Positions 1-12,531 of a DNA stretch of 64,000 nt are shown here, piece after piece. The notes under the pieces were generated by a model. That model was not told the origin of the DNA. It ran no database searches and was given only the letters and a program-made list of their open reading frames with translations. Origin of the DNA: Dermatophagoides farinae (lineage: Eukaryota; Arthropoda; Arachnida; Sarcoptiformes; Pyroglyphidae); contig NC_134677.1 in NCBI RefSeq assembly GCF_024713945.1, positions 9,012,001 through 9,076,000 on the forward strand. Direction: 5' to 3'. The translations under genes were made by a program, and so were the position numbers. The first letter of the stretch is position 1. Each line of letters starts with the position of its first letter.

Positions 1-3000
1 CCGATGATGATGGTTCGATGGATAAAATAATATCCAGTGAGAACTTTTCACTTTTTATTATTATTATGCGTTTGTTTTATAAATATAGCGCAAACGCAAA
101 CGTAAATTTTTTTCTTTGCAATTTGATTATGATTTTTTTTGTTATGATTTGATTGCGATTGATGATGCTACCACACACACATATATACACCATATATATA
201 GATGATGGAGGCGTTATTATGATGATCGTGATAATGATGATGATGAGGGAAAGTAATATATATTCATCATTGGATAAATATGTGATGTTTCAGGCCATCA
301 ACACCACCACCACCACCACCATATAATCCTCAATGGTAGTCGATTGTTGGAATTTTTTTTTGACAAAGTTATTTTCCATGGTAAACTAAAAATGTAGATG
401 TTACAATTGGATTTCCCATTATGAATTGGATTCAATTTCCGAAAAATGATTTTGTCTATTTGTTAATCAAGTTAGATGTACTTTCAGTTCGTTTTACGTT
501 TGGTTTAGATGTAGTTGACCTGATTTTTCCTTGTTTTTTGAATCATTTCTCTAGAATATTCTGTGATTATTTTTTTTTATTTGATTCGAAGACCAATAAT
601 GTTTATCATTGCGCATTTTCATTGTTTGGATGCGTTTGCGTAATCGAGAAAAAAAGTAATTTCGAATAACAAAAACAAAAACAAAAAAAAATTAAGATCC
701 GGGTATGAAGCAAGTTTTTTGGTGGAATTTCAGGTTTCTCGAATAGCTCAACATTTTCATTCTATAAACAACAAAGCAAAAAAAAAAAAAAAAACAGCAA
801 CAATATAAATTGAGATAAATCAATTTCGACAGAAAAAAGGTACATCTGTTTCTTTTGTTAGGTACACATCATTATCATTCTCATCATCATGGATCATAAC
901 ATCAGAGATACCAGAGAGCTAAATATAACAACACAATTAAAAAAGAATCGAAATTCGGAATTTATTTTTTTTCTCTTTTCAGTGCATTGCATTGTTTTCG
1001 TTGTTTCGTTTCATTGAATTTGAATTTGAAAGGATTTTCTTTTCGTACATCTTAAATAATCTTTTCGATTCGAATTTTGATGATCATCAAAAATAAATCA
1101 TTGTTCAGATTCTTAGAAAGTGTGATGTGTTTAAAGTGCTTTTTGGTTGGTAAACAAACATTATGATTAGTTGATTTGGTTGTCTGTGTCTGGTTATTTA
1201 TTTTTATTTTTATTTTTTTTTTTTTGTTGCATTTGTATGATGACGTTAGTGTTAAACATTGAAACAAAACAAAACAAAAAATCCAGATTTGATTAGAAAA
1301 TCACTTTTAACAAAGGTCACAAAAAGGGCTATTCTTTACATTCAAATGAATGGTTGAACACATCATTCATTTCGCTTTCATTTCAAGGACAAACATCAAA
1401 AAAAAAAAAAAATGATATCAATGATAACAATCATTGCGTGTGTGTGTGTATGCGTAGGGCTCCATCCATGATGGATTGATGAATATGATAACCAGTGTGA
1501 CCAGTTTTTTGTGCTTTTGGGCTACAAACTTGATTCAGAATGAATTGAAAATGAATTGTTTTTTTTCGAATTTTACACGAAAAAAGTTTATTTTTCATAC
1601 AGAAAATCCTCAGAATAATAATAAAAAAATGATTTCCGTTTAGAATTAGATGAATCAATACCGCAAAAGCAAAACACATAATGATGAAATGGCGAATCGC
1701 TAAAAATACAACTCCTTACAAGTTGAACACACACACAAAAAAAAATTAAAATTTAACCAATGTAAATGATAATTAAAATTTTTATTATACAATTTTATCA
1801 TCATCATTACACCGGCATTTAGAACCTGATTCATTGATTACTAACCATTTATGATCATTGATGATTAGATAATAATGAAGAGAAAATTATTCTAATACAG
1901 AAAAAACGGCACATCTTTCACATTTGATGATAAAATAAAATTTTACAATGGCCACTTTTAATACTGATGACTAATAAAATATCCTTGACAATTGTTGTTG
2001 TTGTTGTTGTTGTTGCAGACTATACGCACAACGTGTTTTTTTTTAATTTTTTAAGTTTGACAAACAAAATCGCCCCAAAAGACCATTGACATTTTAACAT
2101 CAAAAAAAAAACAATTATTCCATCATTCAATGTTTGTTTTCACCACCATTCTCGTTGTTTTCCCAAATCCATTCACCACCACTTGAAAATCAAATGATGA
2201 TGATGAATAATTCTTTCAAAACAAAACAAGTTCATTAACGTTTGGCAACAACAACATTTTTTTGTTTTTGTTTTTTATTTGAATTTGGAATATAATGTAA
2301 ATGCAAAAAAAAGTGAAAAAAAGTAAAACAAACAAAAAACATTTGTTCAGGAATCCAAATATAGCAATGATTATAGAGATATCATCATCATCATCAGTCT
2401 TGCATTCATTCAGACAAACAAACAAACAAATAAAGTTGTCATCCGAAAACAATAACAACAACAAAAATACTTTTGATGCCCGATTTTTATTTCAATCAAT
2501 CAATGTATGTATTCATCAGTGAGTGAGTAAGCGAGTGAATGAATGAATGGATAGATGGATGGGTGGCTGGGTATTTTGATGCGTGTGGTTTATATATAAA
2601 TTTGTCACATTCAACAATACATCATTCACGAATTATTTGATTTGTTTGTTTGTGGACGATTCTTTCGAACATCTATATATATCTATAAAATTGATTTAAA
2701 TTCATTTCAATTTATTCTTCGATTGGTGCATCAAGATCACGATATCTGTTTATAGAATTTAAATGAAACAAGAGAAAAAAAAGAAAATTGACAGGTTAAA
2801 CTCGATTTATGTCTGATATGGATGTGTCTGTGTGGGTGTGTGCGTGTAGAAATAAATTTTTCATAAGAAACAAAAAACCGGAAAGAAATCGGTTATTCAG
2901 TTTTTTATTATTCCAAAATAATATTTTAAAATCAATTTGACAAATCAAAAATGCTTAAAAATCTAAATGGGTTAAATTCCTATTTTTTCCCTTTTTTATG

Positions 3001-3166
3001 AGGAATGTGTGGGAGTGGATATGACCTATTCAAAAAAAATTTTAATTTAATTGGATTTTTTTTCTCTCTCTCTCTCTCACACACACCAATATTAATGACC
3101 GGAAACTAATACCATGGAAGAATGGCAATAATCAATTATTGATTATCTATGTCAAGAGAATTTTGT
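1..3166. other. Gene-free AT-rich spacer
   Basis: No supported gene on either strand. The stretch holds homopolymers, a CAC repeat near 301-321, a TTG repeat at 1992-2015, and scattered TGA/TCA-rich microsatellite-like sequence. The open frames here are short and low in complexity, such as poly-Lys or poly-Phe from A/T runs, with no recognisable domain. It could be spacer, or an intron of a gene lying to the left. The right end must include the 3' UTR of the SRRT gene. Confidence 0.6.
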
Positions 3167-6100
3167 TCAGATCAATTCCTCGAAGGCAACGTCATCATAA
3201 TCGACAGTGTCACGCGATGCTGATGGTTCCCTATTTTTTGAAAGGTAAAAGATAGAGAGAAAATGGGACAAGAAATATAAAAGATTTGACAATATTTCAT
3301 ATTCATTCATTCTTCTGATTGATTTGTGTAAAAATCATATTTATACGCTGTTATATTCTCTATATCTGTGTATGTATGTAATGTGTTTGTGGTGTTCAAT
3401 GATAAAAATCCACTTACCGTCTTTTAAGATTTGGTCGCATATATGGATCCATAATCTGTCCATGCAATAGATATGGTGGTGGATGTGGACCAGCATTTGG
3501 ATATCGTAGATAACCACCACCAGCCATTAAGCTTGGCATATGATTACCACCACGATGATTATAACCAAAACCATGTGGTCCACTAAGAAGTGGTTCATGT
3601 CTTGTTGTTTGCTGTTGTTGCAATGGTTGTTGATTATTTTGTGGACGATTCAATGGATGTTCCGGTAATTGTGGTCGTTTCGGGTCCATTATATAATTAT
3701 TAAAATAGACTGTCTCTGCTTTAACCTGTTCGACACGTTCACCATGTTTATTCAGTATATGTTTACGAACAAATTCTGGTCCCATAAACTTTTTATTCGA
3801 TAATGGACATAGCCATTTTCCTTCACCCAATTCTTTTGTGTTTTCTTTGATGAATGCATCAACTGAATCGTCAATAACTTTCAAGCCTAATTTATTTGCT
3901 TCTTCAGGCGTAATCTCTGGAATCGGTTTCAATAATGTCGATAGAATCCTATTTTCAAAATCTTTTATATATTCTGTTATTTCGACAGATGTAACACGAG
4001 CCGATGAAATTAGACCGCGTGCATGAACCAGGCCGATACGATTTGGCATTTCATCTTCATTGGCATAGTCACAATGATTGTAATAATCAATTGAATGTAC
4101 GATTCGTAGATAGAACAAAAGCCGATCCAGAACTTTGATCAAATCTTCATCTCTTTCCAATTGTGTGCCTTCATTCGAGCCTGTTGCATTGCCATTCGCT
4201 TCGCAGGATTCATCGATTTCTGGCGAAACGATTGCCGGATCTTCCACTGATGTGCCCAATAATTCAGCTTCTTCAGCTGGTGCTTCTTCAATCAGATAAT
4301 CGGTAATATTTTTCATCAATGGATTACGTGATGGAGTGGACAATGTATTCGTCGAACCATTTTGTGGTTCGGTGTTTGTTTCATCTAAGGTTTCTTCCCA
4401 TAATTTTTTTTGCTGATCAAGTTTCATAATTAATTTTGCCGCATGTCGGATATCTGCACGTACAACGGTTTTATCCGATGATATTCCATTGATTGATCGA
4501 ATGCGTCTAGTTAGATCTCGATTAACAATCGGACTAAGTTCAGTTCCTCGAATCTAATTGAAAAAAAACAAAAATTATCATCATCATAAATTTTATATTT
4601 CACAATGAAAACGCTTACTTTAACATTGTTTAGATTCCAACAGATTTCACGAATATTAACCGTGCGTTCATAGGTTGCCCATCCACGGCGATTAAATCGT
4701 CGATCCATTTGTGGTTCAGAAATTGCCAAACGTAAAAATCCAGGAAATTTACGACATTCCTATCGGAAAGAATTCATCAAATATCACGGAATAAATTTGC
4801 AACATATAACAAGACTTACATCTTCAATTTCTTGACGTGTGATTGATGGTGCTATATTGCGAAAAAATATCGAACAAGTCTTATGTAAAGCTCGCGGTTT
4901 CTTTTCATTGGAATTTTCACATTCATTTTTTTCTTGTGATTGTTGCTGCTGCTGTTGTTGTTTGGAATCAGTATGTTGTTGTTGTTGTTGTTCATCATTA
5001 TCATCTTTGCTTGCATCTTCGCCTTCTTCAATCAATTCACCATCACCACTTTCAGCACCATCATCCATCATTGGTTTCAGTGTTTGTGATACTTCACCAT
5101 CTTCGGACATTTGTTTTTCTTCATCAACGACATTTGTTTCATCCGGTTTTTCTTCATTCATTTTCTCATCAGATTCATCAGGCATTTTATCATTATCACC
5201 ATCATTCTCATTATTATTGACTACATTATCGTCCGTTTTATCGCCAAAACTAGATGAAACGGATGAACCAACTGCTGGAGCTGCCGTTGATATAAATGAT
5301 GATTTTGTTGTCGATGATGAATCGATAGCAAAAATAGAATCAATATTTTTTTGTTGTTGCTGCTGTTCATCAAATTCATTGTTTAGAGCATTCAGATCAA
5401 AATCGTTTCCACCTTCCATTTTAATAACGGCAGCATCCAATACTTTGATTATCTGTTCAGCTTTATCAACATCTAGTGAAACATTTTCAAAATATTTCTT
5501 TTCATATAATTCCATGAAAACATTCAATCGATTCTGATACGTTTGTTGCATTTTCGTTTTTCGTTTTTCCATCTCATCCGGATAATATTTACATCGAAAC
5601 CTTTGAATATGGAAAAAAAAGAATGATTAACATAACCAAAAAAAAAATATGAGAAGATGGAAGGAGTATATGGGACAAAAAAGTTGAAATTCTATTCATG
5701 ATCAACATATTCGAATGATATATATTTATATTTAATATATTTCTCACCTCTATGAAACCTAATTAATAATTTTTTTTGTTATATAGCACAATATTAAAAG
5801 AAAAAGCTTTCAAAATGAAAGAAACTTTAAATGAATAAATTCAATCAAATCAATAAATTAATCAATCAATATTGATTGATTAATGGATGATGAATATTTG
5901 TATGTGAAACGGAAGATTGTCGATTTACTGATCACAGATATAAAATATATAGGAAAATTTTTTTTTTGATGTAATGAACAAACGAAAAAACAAAAAAAAA
6001 AAAAAAAAACAAAACAAAACCAAGTCAAATCTGAGAGAAAAAGTTGACATTGAAATGAAGACACTGAAAATAAAGAATTGAAGATTTTCAAAAAAAAACA

Positions 6101-7056
6101 CACTGGAATAAAATGAATTTTTTTTCAACTAAAAATAATTCACCAGAAAAAACAACACACACAAACTATGCTACAAAAAAAAACAACATTCGAATCAAAT
6201 ACTATTTGTATTGAGAATCACAGAATAAATATAAATGCCCAAATAGATTGGCCTGAAAATTTAAGGAGAAAAAAAAACAAAATTTTCGAACATTTTTTTC
6301 GATTGATTGATTGATTTGAAAATGAATCAATCAATCAAATAAAACAAAGAAAACTTACCATTCTTCATCTTTATGGCGATTAAAAAATTCCTGTATCTGT
6401 GTACGTTTAAATTCGCATTTATAATCATTATATTTAGAAATAAGAATTTCACTATCAAGATGATCATCTTGTTCATTAACGAATTGTTTTACAGTCATCA
6501 TTGGTGGTTGATATAATCTAATAATTATTGATAAATATCTTACAATTATTCAATCTTGAATCAATTATTACATCATCATACTCATCATCTCGTTCACGAT
6601 CATGTTGTCCATAGCTATCGCGATTATAATGTGAAACAACATGATGACCTCCGCCACCACCAGCACCACCACCACCATGATATCCACTATCATAATTGGA
6701 ATAACGTTCATCCCAATCGCGTCCACCAGTAGAACGTATTCGTTTCATTGGTGGACTCATATCACCGCTACGATCCGCAGGACTATAACGATCATTACGG
6801 GAATAATTCATTCGACCTGAATTATAATTATCTCGATAATCACGTCGACCGCTTTGATTGCGATCACGTTGTGACCAACTAATTCGAAAAGAAGTCCGTT
6901 GAATTATAAAGTTTATTATTCGAAATTTCAATCTTACCTATCCGGTGCCCAATCATCACGGCGATTATTTATATTTCGATCATTGTAATCATTTCTTTCG
7001 CGCCGGAATTTATCACGGCCACGACGTCGATCGTAATCATCATCACTATCAGCCAT
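3167..7056 (-). CDS. SRRT: Serrate RNA effector molecule homolog (ARS2/SRRT)
   Basis: Nuclear scaffold that links the cap-binding complex to RNA-processing and decay machines, including primary microRNA processing. Model, read from the right: exons 7056-6938, 6878-6582, 6517-6359, 5600-4820, 4759-4619, 4553-3418, 3230-3167. They sum to 2697 nt, or 898 codons plus stop, with all phases agreeing. In order, the protein has an Arg/Asp/Gly-rich disordered N-terminus (about 1-138), the conserved N-terminal ARS2 block with HKDEEWF, a long acidic Gln-rich insert, an RRM-like central block (RRFNRRGWATYERTVNI), and the C-terminal zinc finger (WLCPLSNKKF then HILNKH, near residue 743). The tail ends in DYDDVAFEELI, like the acidic tail of the family. 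The 6518-6581 intron is the least certain; I chose the GTATGA donor because it alone keeps frame. The gene is divergent from PRPF4. Confidence 0.93.
5601..6358 (-). other. Longest SRRT intron (758 bp)
   Basis: The intron runs between the exon ending in the HKDEEW codons and the exon starting with FRCKYY. It is about ten times longer than most introns in the window. It is A/T homopolymer-rich, with no ORF or RNA gene that I can support. Confidence 0.7.
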
Positions 7057-7380
7057 AATTATTGAATGATTTTTTTCGATATTAGATTACCACTAATAAT
7101 TAAAGATCCAAATATTATGATCAAATTATTACAAAATAAGATTCAACCCAATGTTGTTAATTATTACCTCATCTACACACACAAATACTCAACAAACAAT
7201 TGGGCACTGTCACTCACACAATATAATGAATGCGGCTTTGTGTAAAAAAAAAATATCGAGCGCATTTGCTATGATGAACGAAACTATCGATACAAGATTG
7301 ATTTGCCGGCCTGTTTGTATTTCGTAAATCGGGATTTTTATTAATTTTTTTCAAGAAAAACAAACATTTATTCATTTAAA
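7057..7380. promoter_or_regulatory. Divergent SRRT/PRPF4 promoter with a DRE-like site
   Basis: The start codons of two essential RNA-processing genes lie 324 bp apart on opposite strands. A perfect 8-bp palindrome TATCGATA at 7285-7292 matches the core of the arthropod DRE bound by DREF, which is typical of housekeeping promoters. I see no TATA box close to either start. The motif is visible in the sequence; binding is inferred. Confidence 0.55.
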
Positions 7381-8895
7381 ATGTACAATGATAATGATAT
7401 TGATTATGTTAAAAAACAGAAAATTGTTCATTATGGAAGTTTGGAAGATTCGGTTCGTATGTTACAACAATCAAACCAACAACAACAGCCAGAACCATCA
7501 ACATCATCGAATATCAATACATCGAATCAATATTTTGATCTCAAACCAGCACCATTATTGAATAATGATAAACAAAATGCATTGGAAGAATTGGAACGGA
7601 AACGTAAAGCACGACAGATTGCCGTCTCTACGGATGATATCGAAGTACGTGCCCATCTTCGACATCTAAATCAACCGATGTGTTTGTTCGGCGAAGGCCC
7701 TGCTGATCGTCGTGAACGTCTTCGACAATTATTGGCAAGGCTCGGTGAAGATGCTATCAAAAAGAATAAAGATGAAGATCGAAGTCAAGAGGAAAAAGAA
7801 CCTAGTAAAACTTGGTATCATGTTGGAAGTGAAAATTTATTGAAAGCTCGTCAATGGATTGCCGAATATTCGATACCGAAAGCAAAAGAACGATTAAAAG
7901 AGGCAAGACATTATAAACAAATCCCATACGAAGTTCGTGAAGCAAACAATCAGGAACTGTATAAAAAATTACGATCAATGGAAATCAGCTGTTCACAAGT
8001 GGCCGATCAACGGCCCATTTCTAGTTGTTCATTCAGCCCGAATGGTTCGCTAATTGCGACATCATCATGGAGTGGTCTCTGTAAAATATGGTCACTGAAT
8101 GGATTACAGCTGAAATATACACTTCGTGGACATAATTGTAATGCTGATGACATTGCATTCCATCCTCGATCGACAATTGATCAGCCAGAAGAAGCTGTAA
8201 ATCTAGCATCATGTAGTGTAGATGGTTCTGTACATCTTTGGAATCTTGGCAAAGAAGAACCTATACATTCATTGAATGGTCATCAACCACATCGTGTGAG
8301 TAGTATTGGTTTTCATCCATCTGGACGATTTCTCGCCACTTGTTGTTATGATAATTCATGGCGTTTATGGGATCTTGAATATAATGAAGAAATTCTACAT
8401 CAAGAAGGTCATTCAAAACCTGTACATGAAATTGATTTTCAACGTGATGGTAGTGTTGTTGTTACAGGTGGCCGTGATGGTTTTGGCCGTGTTTGGGACC
8501 TACGAACCGGACGTTGTATAATGTTTATGGATGGACATCTCAAAGGTGTTATATCGGTATCGTTCTCACCGAATGGTTATCAAATTGTAACTGGAAGTGA
8601 AGATAATAGCGTTAAAATATGGAATCTACGTGAACGTAAATTAGAATATACTGTTGCTGCACATACGAATATTGTTTCAAAAGTACGTTTCGAACATAAT
8701 TTAGGAAACTATATAATGACAGCATCCTATGATAATACGATTAAATTGTGGGCACATCCAGCATGGACACCGATCAAAACACTTAGTGGTCATGATGGTA
8801 AAGTGATGTGTGTGGATGTATCAAATGATAATAATTATCTAATATCATGTTCATTTGATCGAACGTTTAAACTATGGGAACAACAACATCTTTGA
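7381..8895 (+). CDS. PRPF4: U4/U6 small nuclear ribonucleoprotein Prp4
   Basis: Spliceosomal protein that, with Prp3, stabilises the U4/U6 duplex in the U4/U6.U5 tri-snRNP. It is an intronless ORF of 504 aa, close to the family's usual length (about 520). An N-terminal disordered Gln-rich segment is followed by the splicing-factor motif (SFM) region at about residues 88-130 (HLRHLNQPMCLFGEGPADRR). A helical linker follows, then a seven-bladed WD40 propeller from about residue 200 to the end, with repeats closing in LCKIWS, SVHLWN, SWRLWD, FGRVWD, SVKIWN, TIKLWA and TFKLWE. The ATG at 7381 is the first in frame and follows an A-rich context. The gene converges with THG1, with a 53-bp gap. Confidence 0.96.
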   Translation: MYNDNDIDYVKKQKIVHYGSLEDSVRMLQQSNQQQQPEPSTSSNINTSNQYFDLKPAPLLNNDKQNALEELERKRKARQIAVSTDDIEVRAHLRHLNQPMCLFGEGPADRRERLRQLLARLGEDAIKKNKDEDRSQEEKEPSKTWYHVGSENLLKARQWIAEYSIPKAKERLKEARHYKQIPYEVREANNQELYKKLRSMEISCSQVADQRPISSCSFSPNGSLIATSSWSGLCKIWSLNGLQLKYTLRGHNCNADDIAFHPRSTIDQPEEAVNLASCSVDGSVHLWNLGKEEPIHSLNGHQPHRVSSIGFHPSGRFLATCCYDNSWRLWDLEYNEEILHQEGHSKPVHEIDFQRDGSVVVTGGRDGFGRVWDLRTGRCIMFMDGHLKGVISVSFSPNGYQIVTGSEDNSVKIWNLRERKLEYTVAAHTNIVSKVRFEHNLGNYIMTASYDNTIKLWAHPAWTPIKTLSGHDGKVMCVDVSNDNNYLISCSFDRTFKLWEQQHL

Positions 8896-8948
8896 TCATT
8901 TTGTCATTTAATCATTTTTGTTTTGTATATTCCATTTCATTTGATATA

Positions 8949-10013
8949 TCACAGCAATTTCAATAATGAATCATATTTTTGCCAAAATTCTTCAGAAATT
9001 ATATCCACATTCATTAGATCAAATAATTGTTGTTGATCATCTGATGATTCTTGGATTAATGGATATTCCACACACATTTTGTCTTTTTTCTGTTTTTTAT
9101 TCTTTTTCGTATTGAAATTGTTTGTTGATTTTTGATCCATAAATAATCGACGATCAATTTGTTCCATATTCAATGTGATAATTGTACCTTTACGAAATTG
9201 TTGCAATTCATTATTATAATTGATACCATAATCTGTGAATAGAATTTCATTTTTATCACCACTGGATGTATGTGATAATCGTTGTGTTGCTTCATTTGTC
9301 GATAATTTAGGCAATAATTTTGGACCACAATAAGGAAATGAAACATTGAATTTATCACTTTTATCATCATGCTCATAGTGAGTATATTCACCGGTCAATG
9401 CATAAAAGGTTGTATTGTAAAGATTATTAATATGACAATCAACTTGTCGCCATCGCAGATAATCCATTAATGTTCGTTCATTTGGATAAAGAATACAACG
9501 ACCATCGAATGATGGTGGATATTTCATCGTTTGTGTCAGCGATAATGATTTCGTTCCATCAGCCGCTATTTTCGGTATCAATCGTGTGTTTTTCGCATCG
9601 CTAAAATAATCATTCCAATGGTAAATGAATCCAGCCGTAAACGTTGATGTTATCAATGAAATGATTTTATTCTGTCGACGATTAAAAAACTGTGCCATTC
9701 GTCGTAAGATGAAACTATATTCATCACTTTGACCATATGCCATAATGATATTCGGATAGAATGATCTCATTACGTGCAATGCGGATCGATTCATTAGATC
9801 TAAACATCTATTAAATTTTATTAATTGAAAAAGAAAATTGTTCCAAATATTCAACATTTACCTTTTATCATTTGGTTTTAGAAAATTATGTTCCTTTGCA
9901 TATCGATGAAAACATTGTCCATCGACACGGACAACGATGTAGGAATCTAACAATAGATGATAATCGGTTGCCGATTCAAATTGCCGAACATATTCATATT
10001 TTGATTTAGCCAT
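8949..10013 (-). CDS. THG1: tRNA(His) guanylyltransferase
   Basis: Adds the essential extra G(-1) to the 5' end of tRNA-His by 3'-5' polymerisation, an activity HisRS needs for recognition. There are two exons, 10013-9862 and 9807-8949, with a 54-bp intron; together they encode 336 aa. The conserved N-terminus [13 protein letters not shown] is present. The metal-binding residues are visible: Asp31 in VRVDG and Asp79 in AYGQSDEYS. The RRQNKIISL and [11 protein letters not shown] blocks of the palm-like core follow. A lysine-rich tail adds about 40 residues over the human protein. The gene is divergent from DHPS with 151 bp between start codons, and convergent with PRPF4. Confidence 0.95.
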
Positions 10014-10164
10014 TATCGGTGGTGTTTGGATCACAAATCGCGGTTTCGAACACGCGAACCAAACATCAATCTTGCCTGGTCATAAATGACGTAAATTTCT
10101 GTTCCATGCCGTTTTGATTAATAATTTTTAATAATAATTTTTTTATAATTTATGATTCAAAATA

Positions 10165-11492
10165 ATGGATGATCCGATGCTCAAATCGATCCAGGAAGCA
10201 GTGTTGAAAAAGACAAGCATTTCAAAAAAATTACAGACTGAAAGTTCAAACATAAATGATGATTCTGGCGGCAATATTTTACTACAGCAAAAAGTTGGTG
10301 GTTATGATTTCAATAAAGGAATCAATCATTCTGCTTTGTTGCAAACATATTTGACCACTGGATTTCAGGCAACAAACTTTGCTTTGGCAATCAAACAAAT
10401 TGAAGCAATGCTTAACGCTCGTCAGGAACCATTCGAATCGGATGAATATGAAGATGATCCATTCATTCGACGACAAACGGGATGTACAATATTTCTCGGC
10501 TATACTTCGAACATAATTTCCAGTGGTATTCGAGAAACGATTCGTTTTCTCGTTCAACATAGAATGGTAATTTTTCTCATTAACGAAAGCTAACAATAAT
10601 AATGATTTTATATTATATATCAGGTTGATTGCATTGTGACCACTGCTGGTGGTATTGAAGAAGACATTATCAAATGTTTAGCGCCCACCTATGTTGGTGA
10701 TTTTCATCTATCTGGTCGACAATTACGTCAGAATGGAATCAATCGAATTGGAAATCTTCTCGTGCCGAATGATAATTATTGTCTATTTGAAGATTGGATC
10801 ATACCGATATTGGATGAAATGCTTCGTGAACAACAAACACAAAAAATGATATGGACACCATCGAAAATGGCTACAAGGCTGGGTAAAGAGATTAATAATG
10901 AAGAATCCGTCTTATATTGGGCTTATGTAAATCGAATTCCTATATTTTGTCCGGCTTTAACCGATGGTTCATTGGGTGATATGATCTATATGCATTCATT
11001 CCGAAATCCTGGTCTCATATTGGACATTGTTGGTGACATTCGTCGTTTGAATACGATTAGTATGAAAGCACGACAAACTGGCATGATCATACTCGGAGGT
11101 GGTGTTATTAAACATCATATTTGTAATGCAAATTTAATGGTATGTTTTTCTATAACAAAATTATCATTTATTTCAAAAAAAAGCTTTCTAAACAAAAATA
11201 TATAGAGAAATGGTGCTGATTATGCCGTGTTCATCAACACTGGTCAAGAATTTGATGGTTCGGATTCTGGTGCCAGACCTGATGAAGCAATTTCATGGGG
11301 AAAGATAAAAATGACTGCTAATCCTATTAAATTATACTGTGATGTTTCACTGATTTTTCCGTTGATTGTGGCCGAAACATTTGCTAAATATCATCATTAT
11401 AGGTAAGCGAAATATATCAAATATATATTTGTCAATCAAATAATTTTGTTTCCATATTCATTTATCACAGTCTTTCGAAAAAATTGCTTTGA
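10165..11492 (+). CDS. DHPS: Deoxyhypusine synthase
   Basis: NAD-dependent enzyme that transfers the aminobutyl group of spermidine to the conserved lysine of eIF5A, the first step of hypusine formation. Exons are 10165-10566, 10624-11139, 11206-11402 and 11471-11492, giving 378 aa (human 369). Visible motifs include [32 protein letters not shown] and [19 protein letters not shown]; the lysine of SWGK (Lys339) corresponds to the catalytic Lys329 in human. The third exon ends in AG followed by GTAAGC, whose TAA is in frame. Without splicing the protein stops there at 372 aa (ending HHYR); with splicing it ends HHYSLSKKLL. The gene converges with the TRUB2-like gene, with a 52-bp gap. Confidence 0.95.
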
Positions 11493-11544
11493 ATTTGAAA
11501 ATTAACAAGAAAAAAAAGAAAGAAAGAATAGCCTTATTTTATCA

Positions 11545-12531
11545 CTATTTTTGAAATTGTTTTTCATATTCATTCAAAATCCTTTGACATTCATGAATGT
11601 TTTCTATCAGATTTTCCAATGTCCAATGTTTTTGTAGCAATGCCTGTTCAATAGTGAATGGTCCATATTGTATCAGACGAATGCCGGTACAACGTGCACA
11701 AGATTTCAATGCAATACCAATTTCGTTGACCAATTCGGCAAGGAAATGTTCATTTTCATTTTGACATTGAACTTGAAAACTAAAATTCGGTGGTTCAAAC
11801 GTAATCGGTTTTATGGCCGTAATTAATGGCATCGTTTCTTTCGTAGCTGGACGAACATGGCCTTTAACGGCCATTTGATAGGCATCTTCACTTTGAATAT
11901 TAACATTCGCAACTTTGAACATTAATGAACGTTGAGCAGCTTCAATTTTCGAAAGAATTCGTTCATAAAATATTTCCTGAATATGCTTATATGATGATTT
12001 CATTCGTACTTTTCCATCATCACGGTAATTCAATGACGCTAGACCAAATTCACCTTTAATTTCATATAACTTTGGAAGATTATAACGTTTAAATCCGGCT
12101 CCTTTATAAGCATCCGATCCAATAAAACCAACCATAATGCCACTGGCATACCATCCTGGGTTATTGGTAAACATCAAGGCTATTTGTTTAGGATCATATC
12201 TTGGACCCGAAACTAATGGATGATCGGCTAAATTAGAACGAATCTCAACATTCAAATCGGAATCTAAATCGCCAATTATTTCGATTCGTTCACGAGGTGA
12301 ACGACATTCCATTGCATTCAATTCTATATATGATGATTATTTAAAAGACCAATTAATTAATTAATGACAAAATAACGTATTCAAAAAATTACCATCGGAT
12401 ACTTTTTGAGTTAATGCCAATCGAGTTTTTTTGAATCCTTTTTTCGGTGGTTTATACAAACAAAAACAACCACGAAGCATTCGATACGCAGCTGGTGCGT
12501 AGCTGACTTTTTTCGGCACAATATTCATCAT
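11545..12531 (-). CDS. TRUB2-like mitochondrial pseudouridine synthase homolog
   Basis: Homolog of TRUB2, a TruB-family protein that modifies mitochondrial mRNAs and supports mitochondrial translation. Exons are 12531-12393 and 12323-11545, with a 69-bp intron, giving 305 aa (human 331). The early CLYKPPKKGFKKTR matches the VYKP motif. The HPLVSGP block, the FGLASLNYRDDGKVRMKSSYKHI block, the AYQMAVKGHVRP motif and the C-terminal VNEIGIALKSCA...IRLIQYGPFTIEQALL region all follow TRUB2 order. The loop that should carry the catalytic Asp (RLDAQASG in human, from memory) reads NNPGWYASG here, with Gly at residue 103 in place of Asp. The fold is probably kept while chemistry may be lost. Family assignment is firm; activity is doubtful. 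Confidence 0.85.

Noticed and set aside
4839-5537. Plus-strand 232-aa Ser/Cys-rich open frame
   Set aside because: It is the antisense shadow of the Gln/Asp-rich SRRT exon; Cys and Ser runs come from reversed CAG/CAA and GAT/TCA repeats.
6518-6543. Possible 26-bp ultrashort intron in SRRT (GTAAGA...TTAG)
   Set aside because: Splicing there leaves the next conserved exon in the wrong frame and creates an immediate stop; the 64-bp intron from the GTATGA donor at 6581 keeps frame and makes the total divisible by three.
8306-8521. Short plus-strand frame inside PRPF4
   Set aside because: Out-of-frame shadow of the WD40 coding sequence.
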